Part shown: piece by piece, positions 8,425-17,431 of the stretch | How the letters are laid out: each line of letters opens with the position of its first letter | Numbering within the stretch: position 1 is the first letter of the stretch | Source of the DNA: Candidatus Villigracilis saccharophilus | GTDB taxonomy: Bacteria > Chloroflexota > Anaerolineae > Anaerolineales > Villigracilaceae | Direction of reading: 5' to 3' | Length of the DNA: 63,588 nucleotides | Assembly (NCBI GenBank): GCA_016709305.1 | Contig: JADJNA010000030.1 | Span: 1-63,588, forward strand | Notes under the pieces: generated by a model | What the model saw: only the letters and a program-made list of their open reading frames with translations | The model's database searches: none | Told to the model about the DNA's origin: nothing | Translations under genes and position numbers: made by a program

Positions 8425-9978
8425 CTATGGAAGCCCTTGTGTTAATAAAGATATGAAGATAATCAAAAAAAGCAATGTCCACATAATACCGCCTTCCCCT
8501 TCAATCGTACTATTTATGGACTGGCTGACCCTTCCAATAGCTCGATACACCCCCCATATATTACTGTAGATACTATCTGGACGGGAGGTTGTTGTTGAAC
8601 TTACCCAGTGTGCGCGGATCGGGTTCAGTACTCGAAAACGCGGTGTTGCCCAAGCTAATCCAAACGTCAAAACTGAAACGATAATGGCTTGTACCCATGC
8701 GCCGATTTGAGATGCGCCGTCCCAGCCGAAAAAACCCAATAGGATTTGAACCGTGATCAGAAAAAGAATGCCAGTTGGATATACTGCGCGAGCCCAACGT
8801 GGTTGTGAGTCGAACGTATCTCGTCCAGATGGACGCAGGGCATGACGAAGAAACCCTGCGCAGATAAGGGCTTGTGCCGCAATAACGAATGGAATGAAGA
8901 AGCCCAAATTGCCAAGCCAGGCGCTTGCTGTTAAAGAAAAGGGAAAAGAAGAAAGACACCACGCGCCAATGAGCAAGGCCCGGTTTAGCCAAAGTTGTTG
9001 GACCGATGCGAGAAACAGCCCGCCTCCAACCAGAACGAGGGCGCATCCCCAGGCAACAGCCCCTAATGGATTCCCGCTGAGTGCCGATGTGACCGAGAGC
9101 GCAGCTAAACCAATAATCCAATAGGGGCGGCCTGTTAATTCATCGGGTGCGCGCAACCACATCCAGCCACCGTAAAGCGCAGCTATGATCGCAAGTCCAA
9201 GCAGAAATGGGGTCAGATTGGAATTTAAACTGACGGCAGGGATGTGTGTGAGCAGCACGAGACTTGACGCAGCTGATATTAATCGAAGCGATGTGCCAAG
9301 TCCGCGCCTTAATATGGATTCTGATGAATAGGGCAAATGCAGTGGCAATACACCCAGTCTCAGCCCCGCAGCAGCAACAAGATATAAACCCGAAATTGGT
9401 GCAATTGATTGAAAATCGAAACTCCCCCCTTGAGAAATACTGACAATATGCGCCCATAACAATAAACTAATTCCAAGTGCGCGCGTGGAAAAGGAAATAA
9501 CGATTTTTTCATTGTCTGCTGCGCTGTCTGCTGATGTTATCTGCGTAATAAGCTCAGTGATATCCAGCGCACCCCATACCAGTACAAGAGTCAGTGGATT
9601 ATCAGATGTAACAGCCAGTAATCCAAGTCCACCTAGCGCAAGACTGCCAGCCCAGCTAAGGGAATTGGAAACCCCCGGCCTTGCCACAGATGTTAGCATG
9701 CTGGTCAGGGTAAGCGTGACAATGCTGAGCGCCAGCGGCCATGAAATCCCATCCGCATGAAATGAGATCGGGTTAACGAATAATTTGTCTGGCTGCCAGG
9801 CAAGTAGATTTAATCCGAAAGGCATTTGAGTTTGCCAGATGAATATACTGATCGTAGTCAAGGTGGCGCCGCCCATTGCCGTCCACCATGCATACCGTGA
9901 GTTTTGTTGGGTCACACGCAACACGATCAGTGCCAGCGCAGATATGAAAAGAATCGAACAGGAAATCAAAATCAACAT
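8425..9978 (-). CDS. NuoL/NuoM-like membrane subunit, divergent
   Basis: About 517 residues and roughly 14 membrane helices from the ATG at 9978; the frame stays open further upstream, but that extension is polar and begins inside the divergent intergenic region. The stretch RLGVLPLHLPYSSESILRRG corresponds to the PLHxWLPxA motif of antiporter-like subunits, again with substitutions. It starts the three-gene minus-strand cluster and is separated by one base from the next gene. No NADH-binding, Fe-S or NiFe subunit lies nearby, so its redox partner is unknown. It may serve the hydrogenase at 38.8-47.2 kb or a second complex elsewhere. Confidence 0.65.
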   Translation of the reverse strand: MLILISCSILFISALALIVLRVTQQNSRYAWWTAMGGATLTTISIFIWQTQMPFGLNLLAWQPDKLFVNPISFHADGISWPLALSIVTLTLTSMLTSVARPGVSNSLSWAGSLALGGLGLLAVTSDNPLTLVLVWGALDITELITQITSADSAADNEKIVISFSTRALGISLLLWAHIVSISQGGSFDFQSIAPISGLYLVAAAGLRLGVLPLHLPYSSESILRRGLGTSLRLISAASSLVLLTHIPAVSLNSNLTPFLLGLAIIAALYGGWMWLRAPDELTGRPYWIIGLAALSVTSALSGNPLGAVAWGCALVLVGGGLFLASVQQLWLNRALLIGAWCLSSFPFSLTASAWLGNLGFFIPFVIAAQALICAGFLRHALRPSGRDTFDSQPRWARAVYPTGILFLITVQILLGFFGWDGASQIGAWVQAIIVSVLTFGLAWATPRFRVLNPIRAHWVSSTTTSRPDSIYSNIWGVYRAIGRVSQSINSTIEGEGGIMWTLLFLIIFISLLTQGLP

Positions 9979-10197
9979 GGGAAAAACAATTGTATCAGTT
10001 TTATTGTCAGGCACTTTGCCTTTTTTATGGATGTTGAGAATTACAATGGCTAAATCTCTGTCAATACCCGGCCGCAAAGTACAAAGAATTTAGGAATTTT
10101 TGAATAGTGATATGCGTGTAGTATTACGTTCGGCGAAACACCTTGCATTAACTATATTGGGTTAATCCCCCAAAGATCAACGATCATCCTGATTTGG

Positions 10198-10203
10198 TAC
10201 AAT
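10198..10203 (+). promoter_or_regulatory. -10 box of the DUF3048 gene
   Basis: TACAAT ends seven bases before the ATG at 10211, again predicting transcription from the start codon itself. The -35 region is weak. No Shine-Dalgarno sequence is present. Confidence 0.4.
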
Positions 10204-10210
10204 CATTCGT

Positions 10211-11503
10211 ATGGATTTTAGACTTTACAGGCGCATTAAGTTCAGGATCGTTGTTCTGACATTAAATATTTTTTTGATCGCTTCCTGCGCCTCTTCTCCC
10301 GAACCGTCCCTTGTCCCGGTTTCACCGAGTGTGATTTTATCTTTTGACACTACCTTGACACCTTTCCAGCCCTTAACCGATACAAATATTGACCCTTACT
10401 CAATCCTATCGACTCCGCAAATCGAACCTACCTATACACCATACCCGTCTTATTATGTTCCGGCTCAGGGATTATCTGGTTCTGTTCAGATCCTGCCTCC
10501 ACCTGAAGTTACCCCCCTAAGTATCACCAACCCGCTGACCGGATTGATTGTCAGCGATCCATCTACTTTCGAACATCGACCATTTGCAATAAAAATAGCG
10601 AATTCGCCCGATTATGTTCGCCCTCAATCAGGATTGACTCTGGCGGATGTCGTCTATGAATACTATATAGAATGGGGTGATACTCGTTTTATCGCAGTAT
10701 TCTATTCAAATAACCCCAAAATGGTCGGACCTGTGCGCTCAGGTCGCTTTTTTGATGAACATGTCACGCGTATGTATCATGCATTCCTCGTATTTAAATC
10801 AGCGGATCCGCGTGAATTAAATTACCTGAAAAGCAGTGACCTCAATGATTTCCTGGTCATTGTTGGGTTTGGTGGCTGTTCCCCTTATTTCACGGGACCA
10901 TATCACCGCGACTCTTATAACAATCAATTTTTTAACTCTACAAAGTGGGCTGCTTGCGCCATAAAGAAAGGCGTAGATAATTCTCCACAGGTAATCAATG
11001 GAGGATTTTTCACAGAGGATCTGCCCGAAAGCCCATTGGCTGTGACCCGCATTTTCTCTTCCTATTCAATTTATAGTTACAACTATTGGGAGTATGATCC
11101 CGCCACTCATAAATATTTTCGTTACCAGGAAGCAAATGACATGGTAAAAGGGAAGCCAGAAGCGTATGCCCCGCTTTCGGATGCGCAAACAGGATTGCCT
11201 GTTACCGCTGAAAATGTAGTTGTGCTGTTTGTTCCTCATATTTACGCAAATTCCTATAACGCGCATGATCAAGTCTTTAACATTGACCTGTTGGATTTTG
11301 GGAATGCCTATGTGTTCCGTGACGGGGTGGCAATACCTGCTGTTTGGCATCGTGCCTACCAGGATCAACCCATACTGCTTACCACTTTGGAAGGGGAACC
11401 CATCTATCTGCGTCCAGGGCGAACTTTCTATCAGGTGATGGGTGTGAACTCTTCCTACACTCAGAGCGGGACGGATTGGCGTTTTGTTTTCCAAACTCCA
11501 TGA
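10211..11503 (+). CDS. DUF3048 domain lipoprotein (YerB-like)
   Basis: 430 residues. A signal sequence ends in IASC, a lipobox, so the mature protein should be a lipid-anchored extracytoplasmic protein. A low-complexity Pro/Thr linker follows, then the DUF3048 signature NPLTGLIVSDPSTFEHRP, the stretch VVYEYYIEWGDTRFIAVF and the motif VGPVRSGR. The C-terminal half has the second DUF3048 segment. Bacillus YerB belongs to this family; the biochemical role is not established. It is expressed divergently from the membrane cluster and stands before a zinc-ribbon gene on the same strand. Confidence 0.85.
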   Translation: MDFRLYRRIKFRIVVLTLNIFLIASCASSPEPSLVPVSPSVILSFDTTLTPFQPLTDTNIDPYSILSTPQIEPTYTPYPSYYVPAQGLSGSVQILPPPEVTPLSITNPLTGLIVSDPSTFEHRPFAIKIANSPDYVRPQSGLTLADVVYEYYIEWGDTRFIAVFYSNNPKMVGPVRSGRFFDEHVTRMYHAFLVFKSADPRELNYLKSSDLNDFLVIVGFGGCSPYFTGPYHRDSYNNQFFNSTKWAACAIKKGVDNSPQVINGGFFTEDLPESPLAVTRIFSSYSIYSYNYWEYDPATHKYFRYQEANDMVKGKPEAYAPLSDAQTGLPVTAENVVVLFVPHIYANSYNAHDQVFNIDLLDFGNAYVFRDGVAIPAVWHRAYQDQPILLTTLEGEPIYLRPGRTFYQVMGVNSSYTQSGTDWRFVFQTP

Positions 11504-11585
11504 GATAATGGATTAAAATAGATTTCCATTCAGTCCATTTTGTAACGAATGAATGGATTTAAGAGGATGCAGTTCTGGAGTTATT

Positions 11586-12110
11586 ATGACCTTTGACCCG
11601 GTTTTTTTAAGTAGTTTTGCGCTCGTGTTGACCGCATTTGGAGGCGCATTTTTAGCCGCATTGTGGATAAGCCTTGTCGTATGGACATATCGGGATATTC
11701 GCGGGCGCGCGCGTGATCCGCTCGTGCAAACACTTGCGGCTTTACTGGTGGCTGTATTGAACTTGCCCGGTGTGTTGATCTATTTGATTCTGCGTCCACA
11801 GCGGACATTGGAGGAGGAATATCAACGCACACTGGAAGAGGAAGCTTTGCTGCAAGCGCTGGAAGATCTTCCGCTTTGTCCGGGCTGCGAGCGGCGTGTG
11901 AAGGAAGATTGGCAGATCTGTCCAAATTGCCACACAAAATTAAAGAAGACCTGCCATCATTGTTCAAAATTCATGGAATTACCCTGGAATATCTGTCCGT
12001 ATTGCGGGACACCTGCGCCTGGTATGCGTTTGGAATCATCTGGTATTGATGACGTATTACGCGCGCTGAAAGTTGAGGATAAGCAAACAGATGTCCAGAT
12101 TGATCATTGA
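11586..12110 (+). CDS. Membrane protein with double zinc ribbon
   Basis: About 174 residues. Two N-terminal hydrophobic helices (roughly residues 8-33 and 50-68) are followed by a charged Glu-rich linker and a double zinc ribbon with four Cys-x2-Cys pairs: CPGC, CPNC, CHHC and CPYC. Such ribbons usually bind protein or RNA, or sense metal or redox state; no enzyme domain is attached. I chose the ATG at 11586 because GGAG lies six bases upstream; a start 33 bases earlier is in frame. The function is unknown. Confidence 0.7.
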   Translation: MTFDPVFLSSFALVLTAFGGAFLAALWISLVVWTYRDIRGRARDPLVQTLAALLVAVLNLPGVLIYLILRPQRTLEEEYQRTLEEEALLQALEDLPLCPGCERRVKEDWQICPNCHTKLKKTCHHCSKFMELPWNICPYCGTPAPGMRLESSGIDDVLRALKVEDKQTDVQIDH

Positions 12111-12143
12111 TATTTTTGTCGTCCAAACAAGGTTATTAAAGAA

Positions 12144-13259
12144 ATGAAAATAGAATCGATTACCTTTCAGCATTTGTCCATGCCGCTTGTCTCGCCGTTT
12201 GAAACATCCTTTGGCCGTGAGACCGACCGCGAATGTATCTTGATCACAATTCATTCAGAGGGATTGATCGGGTATGGAGAGTGTGTCGCTTCACGTGACC
12301 CAGGCTATAACTATGAAACGACTGGGACCGCACTTCACATTCTTAAGGAATTCATCACGCCGTTAATTATTGAAAAAGATATTATAGATGCGTTGGATTT
12401 TCAGGAGCGAGTCTCTGGCATTCGCGGACATCACCTTGCCAAGGCTGGGGTGGAAATGGCGCTATGGGACCTGCTCGGTAAGCGCGAGGGCAAATCTTTG
12501 CACGAATTGCTGGGGGGCGTGCGCGAAAAAGTTGAAGTGGGTGTCTCAATTGGGATACAGCCATCAGCTCAAAACCTGGTGAAAAGTGTGACAGACTATG
12601 TTAAGCAGGGATATGCCCGTATAAAGATCAAGATCAAACCCGGCAGGGATGTGGACGATGCCTCCGCTGTACGAAAAGAATTTCCCGATCTTCGTTTGCA
12701 GGTGGATGCGAATTCTGCCTATACAATGCAAGATGCGAGAATACTCACTCCGCTCGACAAGCTGAATTTATTGTTGATCGAACAGCCTTTGTTTGAAGAC
12801 GATATTTGGGATCATCATAAATTGCAGGAACAATTTGAGACACCGATCTGCCTGGATGAAAGCATAATTACTCCGCGCCATGCTCGTTATGCTGTCGAGA
12901 TGAAAGCCTGCCGTATCATTAATATCAAGGCGGGTAGATTAGGCGGTCTGAGTCAGGCAGTGATGGTGCATGATCTATGTAAGAACGTTTCGATGCCCGT
13001 TTGGTGCGGGGGAATGTTGGAAACGGGTGTGGGACGCGCCTCAAACATTGCCCTGGCTTCTCTGTCTAACTTTGTTTTGCCCGGCGATATCTCGGCATCA
13101 GATCGATATTATGTGCGCGATATTACGAACGAGCGCTTTATATTAAATTCAGATTCAACCATTGACGTGCCGCGCGGAGCTGGCCTGGGTGTGACCATTG
13201 ACGAAGATGTGTTAAAGGAATTTACACTTTCTAAAATATCATTTTCCTCCAAAGCATAA
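12144..13259 (+). CDS. menC: o-Succinylbenzoate synthase / N-succinylamino-acid racemase
   Basis: 371-residue enolase-superfamily enzyme. The catalytic lysine motif is KIKIK (about 163-167), and metal ligands are in LQVDANSAY, LIEQPL and CLDESI. A second lysine sits in NIKAGRLGG. The C-terminal MWCGGMLE-like segment (VWCGGMLETGVGR) is typical of the MenC/NSAR branch. It would dehydrate SHCHC to o-succinylbenzoate in menaquinone synthesis, or racemise N-acylamino acids; both activities occur in this subfamily. No other men genes are nearby, so the pathway assignment rests on the family alone. Confidence 0.85.
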   Translation: MKIESITFQHLSMPLVSPFETSFGRETDRECILITIHSEGLIGYGECVASRDPGYNYETTGTALHILKEFITPLIIEKDIIDALDFQERVSGIRGHHLAKAGVEMALWDLLGKREGKSLHELLGGVREKVEVGVSIGIQPSAQNLVKSVTDYVKQGYARIKIKIKPGRDVDDASAVRKEFPDLRLQVDANSAYTMQDARILTPLDKLNLLLIEQPLFEDDIWDHHKLQEQFETPICLDESIITPRHARYAVEMKACRIINIKAGRLGGLSQAVMVHDLCKNVSMPVWCGGMLETGVGRASNIALASLSNFVLPGDISASDRYYVRDITNERFILNSDSTIDVPRGAGLGVTIDEDVLKEFTLSKISFSSKA

Positions 13260-13292
13260 TTCATTGTATTGATCAATATTACTTACCCAACA

Positions 13293-13313
13293 CGAGGCGT
13301 ATCAAACGCCTCG
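13293..13313 (+). terminator. Hairpin after menC
   Basis: Eight-base perfect stem CGAGGCGT / ACGCCTCG with a five-base loop (ATCAA), 33 bases after the menC stop codon. The following CGTTTATAT is only weakly T-rich, so termination may be partial. Confidence 0.55.
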
Positions 13314-13348
13314 CGTTTATATCTGAATATAAGAACAATAGAAATTGT

Positions 13349-15007
13349 ATGAAAAAAACTTTAATTTACCTGATTTGCTTTTCAATTCTCGCGGCATGTG
13401 CGCCTGCTGAGGTTGTCAGGGCGACTCCTCTGCCTTCCCCAATTCCATTTTTGCCGGCAGTCACCAACACTCCACTGCCTGAAGCCTTGTGGGTGAGTCC
13501 TGCTGTTCCCGATGACCTTGTTGATCTTGCCAAGACTTGGAATATTCCATTTACGATCGATCCATCGATTGCCACTCAAAAATTGGATATCGCAGACGTG
13601 CCTCAAAGCACATTATGGGTGTATGCCCTGGTTGCGCCATTTGCAACGGTGACAGATAATGTGACCGAGCAGTATCTGCTTTCTTTATGGAGCGCTTCAG
13701 CTTCGGGGCCAATGGCCGGACGTAGCTTACTAATGGCAGAATCCACACTGAAGGCGTTTACTGCCGTTTGGGGTGAACCAGCTTCAGGCATCGTCCAAGT
13801 CGTGTCAAGCGATGAATTAATGGACACGGCCTGGAGAGAGTCTGTGTGGGCGATCATCCCATTTGAAGACATCCAGCCAAAATGGAAGGTTTTGAGCGTG
13901 GATGGTCAATCTCCGCTCCGTAAAGATTTCGATGTGGCTAAATATCCGCTGAAAATAAACTATGGTTTGTCGTCCTTGACATTTGTTTTGCCTGCATCGA
14001 ATCGGGACGAATCTAAACTCGCGACTGTTATATTGACCGGCGTGACCGCATTGGTGCGCGCTACTGCTGCGACCATGGAAATAAAAGGTGTGACCTATCC
14101 CGGTTCATTGATCAGGGATTGGATGCGGGAAGCTGATGTGGCGCATATCAGCAACGAGGTGCCGTTTGATGCGGCCTGCCCAACTCCGAATTTTAGTTAT
14201 ACAAACTTGCTGTTGTGCAGTGACCCAAAATATCTCGATCTGTTTTTGGACATCGGTACAGATATTGTAGAATTGACGGGTGATCATTTTGCAGACCGCG
14301 GTGTGAACGCGATGCTCGAAACGCTTGCGATATATAAGAAAAATAACCTGCCCTATTATGGCGGTGGTGCGAATTCTGAAGAAGCGCGTCAGCCAATCTT
14401 AATGAATGTGAATGGAAACAAGATCGCATTCATGGGGTGCAATGGAAAATTGAAATATGCCAAAGCCACGGATACTACGCCTGGGGCGGCAGATTGTGAT
14501 TACGATTTCTTTGTGGATCAAATTCACTCATTGAAGGCGCAGGGCTATATGGTGATCTTCACATTCCAACATGAGGAGTGCTATTACGCCGGCCCATGCT
14601 ATACACACGTTAAAGGTTTTCATGAAGTGGCGGATGCGGGTGCGACCGTGGTCAGTGGCAGTCAGGCGCATTATCCGCACATCATGGAATTTCGCGGCGC
14701 TTCATTTGTTCATTACGGCTTGGGAAATTTGTTCTTCGATCAGATGTACTACACTCTTTCTGATGGGACGGTCATTGATGGAACGCGCCGCGAGTTTTTG
14801 GATCGTCATGTGTTTTATGACGGCCATTATCTTGGGGTGGAATTCCTCACGGCGATGCTCGAGGATTTCTCCCGCCCGCGCCCAATGACGGAAATTGAGC
14901 GTAATGCGTTTTTATCCGAATACTTTAATCTCAGCGGCTGGCTCGAATTATCGCCAACGCCAATCCCCCAGCCAACACCAACTCTTACACCGATTGCATT
15001 GCCCTAA
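13349..15007 (+). CDS. CapA-family (poly-gamma-glutamate synthesis-like) lipoprotein
   Basis: 552 residues. A signal peptide ending ILAACAP is a lipobox. Residues of about 50-250 form an extra N-terminal domain I do not recognise. The C-terminal half is a CapA/metallophosphatase-like domain: ISNEVPFD, ELTGDHFADRG, FTFQHEECYYAG, GSQAHYPH and HYGLGNLFFDQ carry the family histidines, aspartates and asparagines. CapA takes part in poly-gamma-glutamate export in Bacillus, but most Chloroflexota homologs stand alone, as here, and their role is unknown. The C-terminus is a Pro/Thr repeat (PTPIPQPTPT). Confidence 0.8.
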   Translation: MKKTLIYLICFSILAACAPAEVVRATPLPSPIPFLPAVTNTPLPEALWVSPAVPDDLVDLAKTWNIPFTIDPSIATQKLDIADVPQSTLWVYALVAPFATVTDNVTEQYLLSLWSASASGPMAGRSLLMAESTLKAFTAVWGEPASGIVQVVSSDELMDTAWRESVWAIIPFEDIQPKWKVLSVDGQSPLRKDFDVAKYPLKINYGLSSLTFVLPASNRDESKLATVILTGVTALVRATAATMEIKGVTYPGSLIRDWMREADVAHISNEVPFDAACPTPNFSYTNLLLCSDPKYLDLFLDIGTDIVELTGDHFADRGVNAMLETLAIYKKNNLPYYGGGANSEEARQPILMNVNGNKIAFMGCNGKLKYAKATDTTPGAADCDYDFFVDQIHSLKAQGYMVIFTFQHEECYYAGPCYTHVKGFHEVADAGATVVSGSQAHYPHIMEFRGASFVHYGLGNLFFDQMYYTLSDGTVIDGTRREFLDRHVFYDGHYLGVEFLTAMLEDFSRPRPMTEIERNAFLSEYFNLSGWLELSPTPIPQPTPTLTPIALP

Positions 15008-15105
15008 GCACAATTCGTGGCTGGTCAGGCTGGTTCGATTCGCATGGGTAGTCATGAGAGAGAATGTATCCAGTCAGCTTTCTCAAATCGGGCGCAGCGC
15101 ACTCG

Positions 15106-15615
15106 TCAATCAAAATAAATATTCAAATCTGAGCAGTCAAAACGATTGCCGCAATTGGGGCAGCTGACTTTACAGTTTTTTTCGTGCATCTCAGTTCCAC
15201 AGCGGTCGCAGAACCACGCTCTTTTCTCCTTCCACACCACGGGAAGGAATAACGACATATCGAATTCCGCTATATTTTCCGCCCCCAGTGATTTTAGCTT
15301 TTTTATAGTTGTTTCTGCATCTCTTCTCAATTTCCCCACAAAAATTCCCCTGCAAACATCAGGATAGTCCTTCAGCCACCTGGCACTGCGTTCATACACT
15401 TTAACCGCGCCGTTATAATTTCCGCGCGTGATGTGTAAATATGTGACCGCCACTTGTAAAATCCCTTGGTACAAGTTTCGGATCTCTCCTCTTTCTTCGC
15501 GCCACGCATCTTCCAATTCTTCGTGGGTTTCAAAGAATTTCTTTTCATTAAATAATTTTAATCCCTCGATTGCTTTTGGGTGCAGCGCGCCGTTGCATGC
15601 AGATTTATCCTTCAT
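15106..15615 (-). CDS. DUF309 domain protein with C-terminal zinc ribbon
   Basis: 169 residues. The DUF309 part (about 10-110) carries the conserved FFETHEELEDAWR helix and a GILQVAVTYLHI segment, a helical fold of unknown function. The C-terminal part is a zinc ribbon with CDRC and CPNC pairs, which is not part of the usual short DUF309 protein. The ATG is preceded by AAAGGATG. It is convergent with the CapA gene; the hundred-base gap between them holds nothing notable. Confidence 0.75.
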   Translation of the reverse strand: MKDKSACNGALHPKAIEGLKLFNEKKFFETHEELEDAWREERGEIRNLYQGILQVAVTYLHITRGNYNGAVKVYERSARWLKDYPDVCRGIFVGKLRRDAETTIKKLKSLGAENIAEFDMSLFLPVVWKEKRAWFCDRCGTEMHEKNCKVSCPNCGNRFDCSDLNIYFD

Positions 15616-15668
15616 TATTTATTCTTCATCCTTTTAGCGCGGCAGTATAACATGCGGCTGGCGGTCAA

Positions 15669-16193
15669 ATGGTAGAATCCATTCTTGATGTGGAGGTCAT
15701 TGTGACAAGAATTGCGCTTTTTTTTAGTGTTCTAATTGGCCTTGGGTCACTCGCGTGGGGATATTCTGAAATTGGGCTGGATGCTGTGACACGCTGGATC
15801 TTGATTCTTGGGGTGTTATGGTTGATCACATTGTGGAATGGGGCGGGCTGGTCTTCATCATTCGCTTTAGCACTTGTTATTTTTGCATCTGCATTTGGTT
15901 TGTGGTTTCGTTTTGCCCCGGGCTGGATGTTTGCAGGCGGCATCTTCACGCTCATTGCCTGGGACCTAACGCGCTTTCGTCAGCGCCTGATCTTCCTTCC
16001 TGCAAGAGAAGACAAACGCGGAGTGGAACGCCGTCACATTGCGCGACTGAGTTACTTGTCTTTGATCGGGTTGTTTATTGCTTCCATTACAATGTTTTTG
16101 CGTGCGAGCTTTACATATGAATGGGGAATACTTTTGTTGACTGTCATCACGCTGGAATCATTTCAATTTGTCGCATGGCTTCGTAGGAGGTGA
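15669..16193 (+). CDS. Small integral membrane protein, unknown
   Basis: 174 residues with about five hydrophobic helices and short basic loops (for example REDKRGVERR between helices 3 and 4). No signal, motif or family is recognised. Codon use is like that of neighbours and the gene is intact. It is convergent with the P-loop kinase gene, the two stops being only a base apart. Confidence 0.6.
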   Translation: MVESILDVEVIVTRIALFFSVLIGLGSLAWGYSEIGLDAVTRWILILGVLWLITLWNGAGWSSSFALALVIFASAFGLWFRFAPGWMFAGGIFTLIAWDLTRFRQRLIFLPAREDKRGVERRHIARLSYLSLIGLFIASITMFLRASFTYEWGILLLTVITLESFQFVAWLRRR

Positions 16194-16194
16194 A

Positions 16195-16779
16195 TTATAT
16201 ATTTTTCAGTAAATTTTCAGCTTCATTCGGCTTTTGGAAATGAAATACTTTCAAGTGGGAGTATTCTGCCAAAGCCAGGAGTTGGGGGATTTCGCGCTTT
16301 CTTCTCCAATAGGTTTTGAACAGCCAGTGAAAAAGAGATTCCTCAGACCAAAATTTGAAATGCCACCAAAGCTTTTCGCGATTTCCATTCCATAGATCCT
16401 CTTGCGTTATCCAGCGGCGGATGGTGCGCGTAAGCAATCGCCAAAACAAGAGGAGGAGCGGATAATCCAGCCAGATGACTGCTTGGGCTTTTGACCAGAT
16501 CAGATCGCGCACGCCGCGATAATTTCCCGCCACAACCCAGACCTGTGGGCTAGTTGCGGTTTCGACACGCTCGCGAAACACTGAGAGTTCGGCAGGTGTC
16601 CAGTTGGGACCCCAATATAAAGCGTCCAGTTCAATAAAGTCTCCGCCAATTTTTTCAGCAAGCCGCTTCGCAAGCGTGGACTTTCCCGAACTGGTTGTTC
16701 CAACGATTACGATGCGTTGATATGGAAAGGTGGAATTCGAAATTTGGAATGCCAATGCAACTCCCCAATTAAAGCTCAT
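16195..16779 (-). CDS. Adenylate-kinase-like P-loop protein (FlaR / topology-modulation type)
   Basis: About 194 residues from the ATG at 16779; the frame is open upstream inside the TetR gene, but that extension is not homologous to anything and overlaps the regulator. Walker A is GTTSSGKSTLAKRLA, followed by IELDALYWGPNW, as in the DNA topology modulation protein / adenylate-kinase-like group. AVIWLDYPLLLLFWRLLTRT is the Walker-B-like strand and following helix. Members probably phosphorylate nucleotides or small molecules, but substrates are unknown. The start lies five bases after the TetR stop, so the two may be cotranscribed. Confidence 0.75.
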   Translation of the reverse strand: MSFNWGVALAFQISNSTFPYQRIVIVGTTSSGKSTLAKRLAEKIGGDFIELDALYWGPNWTPAELSVFRERVETATSPQVWVVAGNYRGVRDLIWSKAQAVIWLDYPLLLLFWRLLTRTIRRWITQEDLWNGNREKLWWHFKFWSEESLFHWLFKTYWRRKREIPQLLALAEYSHLKVFHFQKPNEAENLLKNI

Positions 16780-16784
16780 ATTGA

Positions 16785-17375
16785 TTAGCTGCGCTTTCTG
16801 ACGCCATTCAAATAAATATTGACAATGTCGTGAATGGTCTTCGTTGGAAGAGGAGAATCCCCCGTGTGCGCGGGATAAAAATAGGGATACATCATTCCCA
16901 ACAGCGCCCAAGTGGAAACTTCTGCATCAAACGCTTGAAACTCACCATTCTCAATGCCAGCCTTAAAGATCGCTGTCAGTTTACCGATAAATTTATCGTG
17001 ATAGATTTTGCCGAATAATTTGCGTGATGAAGCGCTGAGCTGTGACATCTCCTGACTTCCCAGACGGGTCACCGCGCGCTGGTCGGCGGGTTGTTTTAAA
17101 ATATATTCTGCAAAAAGGCGAATGTGTTCACTGCTTGAGACTGGTTTGGCCATGATTTTGTCAATGGCAGCTTCGATCTCATTCAAATACCCGCTTAGGA
17201 TGGCGAGGAAAAGTTCTTCTTTATCTTTGAAGTGGTAATACAGTGCTGCTTTCGAGACCCCCACAGCTTCTGAGATCTGGCGCATGGCAAGCCCGTGATA
17301 CCCCTGTTGAATGAACAGGCTTTTGGCTGTAACTAGAATCTGTTCGCGTAAACCGATCTCGGGAATAGTCATCAA
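16785..17375 (-). CDS. TetR-family regulator
   Basis: 196 residues. The N-terminal helix-turn-helix is clear: LFIQQGYHGLAMRQISEA, VGVSKAALYYHFKDKEELF. The C-terminal ligand domain is of the TetR_C type with no further motif. It follows the DHA2 exporter by 56 bases on the same strand, the usual arrangement of a drug-responsive repressor with its target pump. A TetR-like palindrome lies in the exporter promoter. The inducing ligand cannot be predicted. Confidence 0.88.
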   Translation of the reverse strand: MMTIPEIGLREQILVTAKSLFIQQGYHGLAMRQISEAVGVSKAALYYHFKDKEELFLAILSGYLNEIEAAIDKIMAKPVSSSEHIRLFAEYILKQPADQRAVTRLGSQEMSQLSASSRKLFGKIYHDKFIGKLTAIFKAGIENGEFQAFDAEVSTWALLGMMYPYFYPAHTGDSPLPTKTIHDIVNIYLNGVRKRS

Positions 17376-17431
17376 TGAATTGTAACCTCTCTAACCTTAT
17401 CTTTCCAAAAGGTCAGAGAGGTCATTTAATA

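Noticed and set aside
15001..15105. tRNA-like GGTTCGATTC sequence
   Set aside because: No acceptor stem or anticodon arm can be formed around it; no tRNA gene was found in the window.
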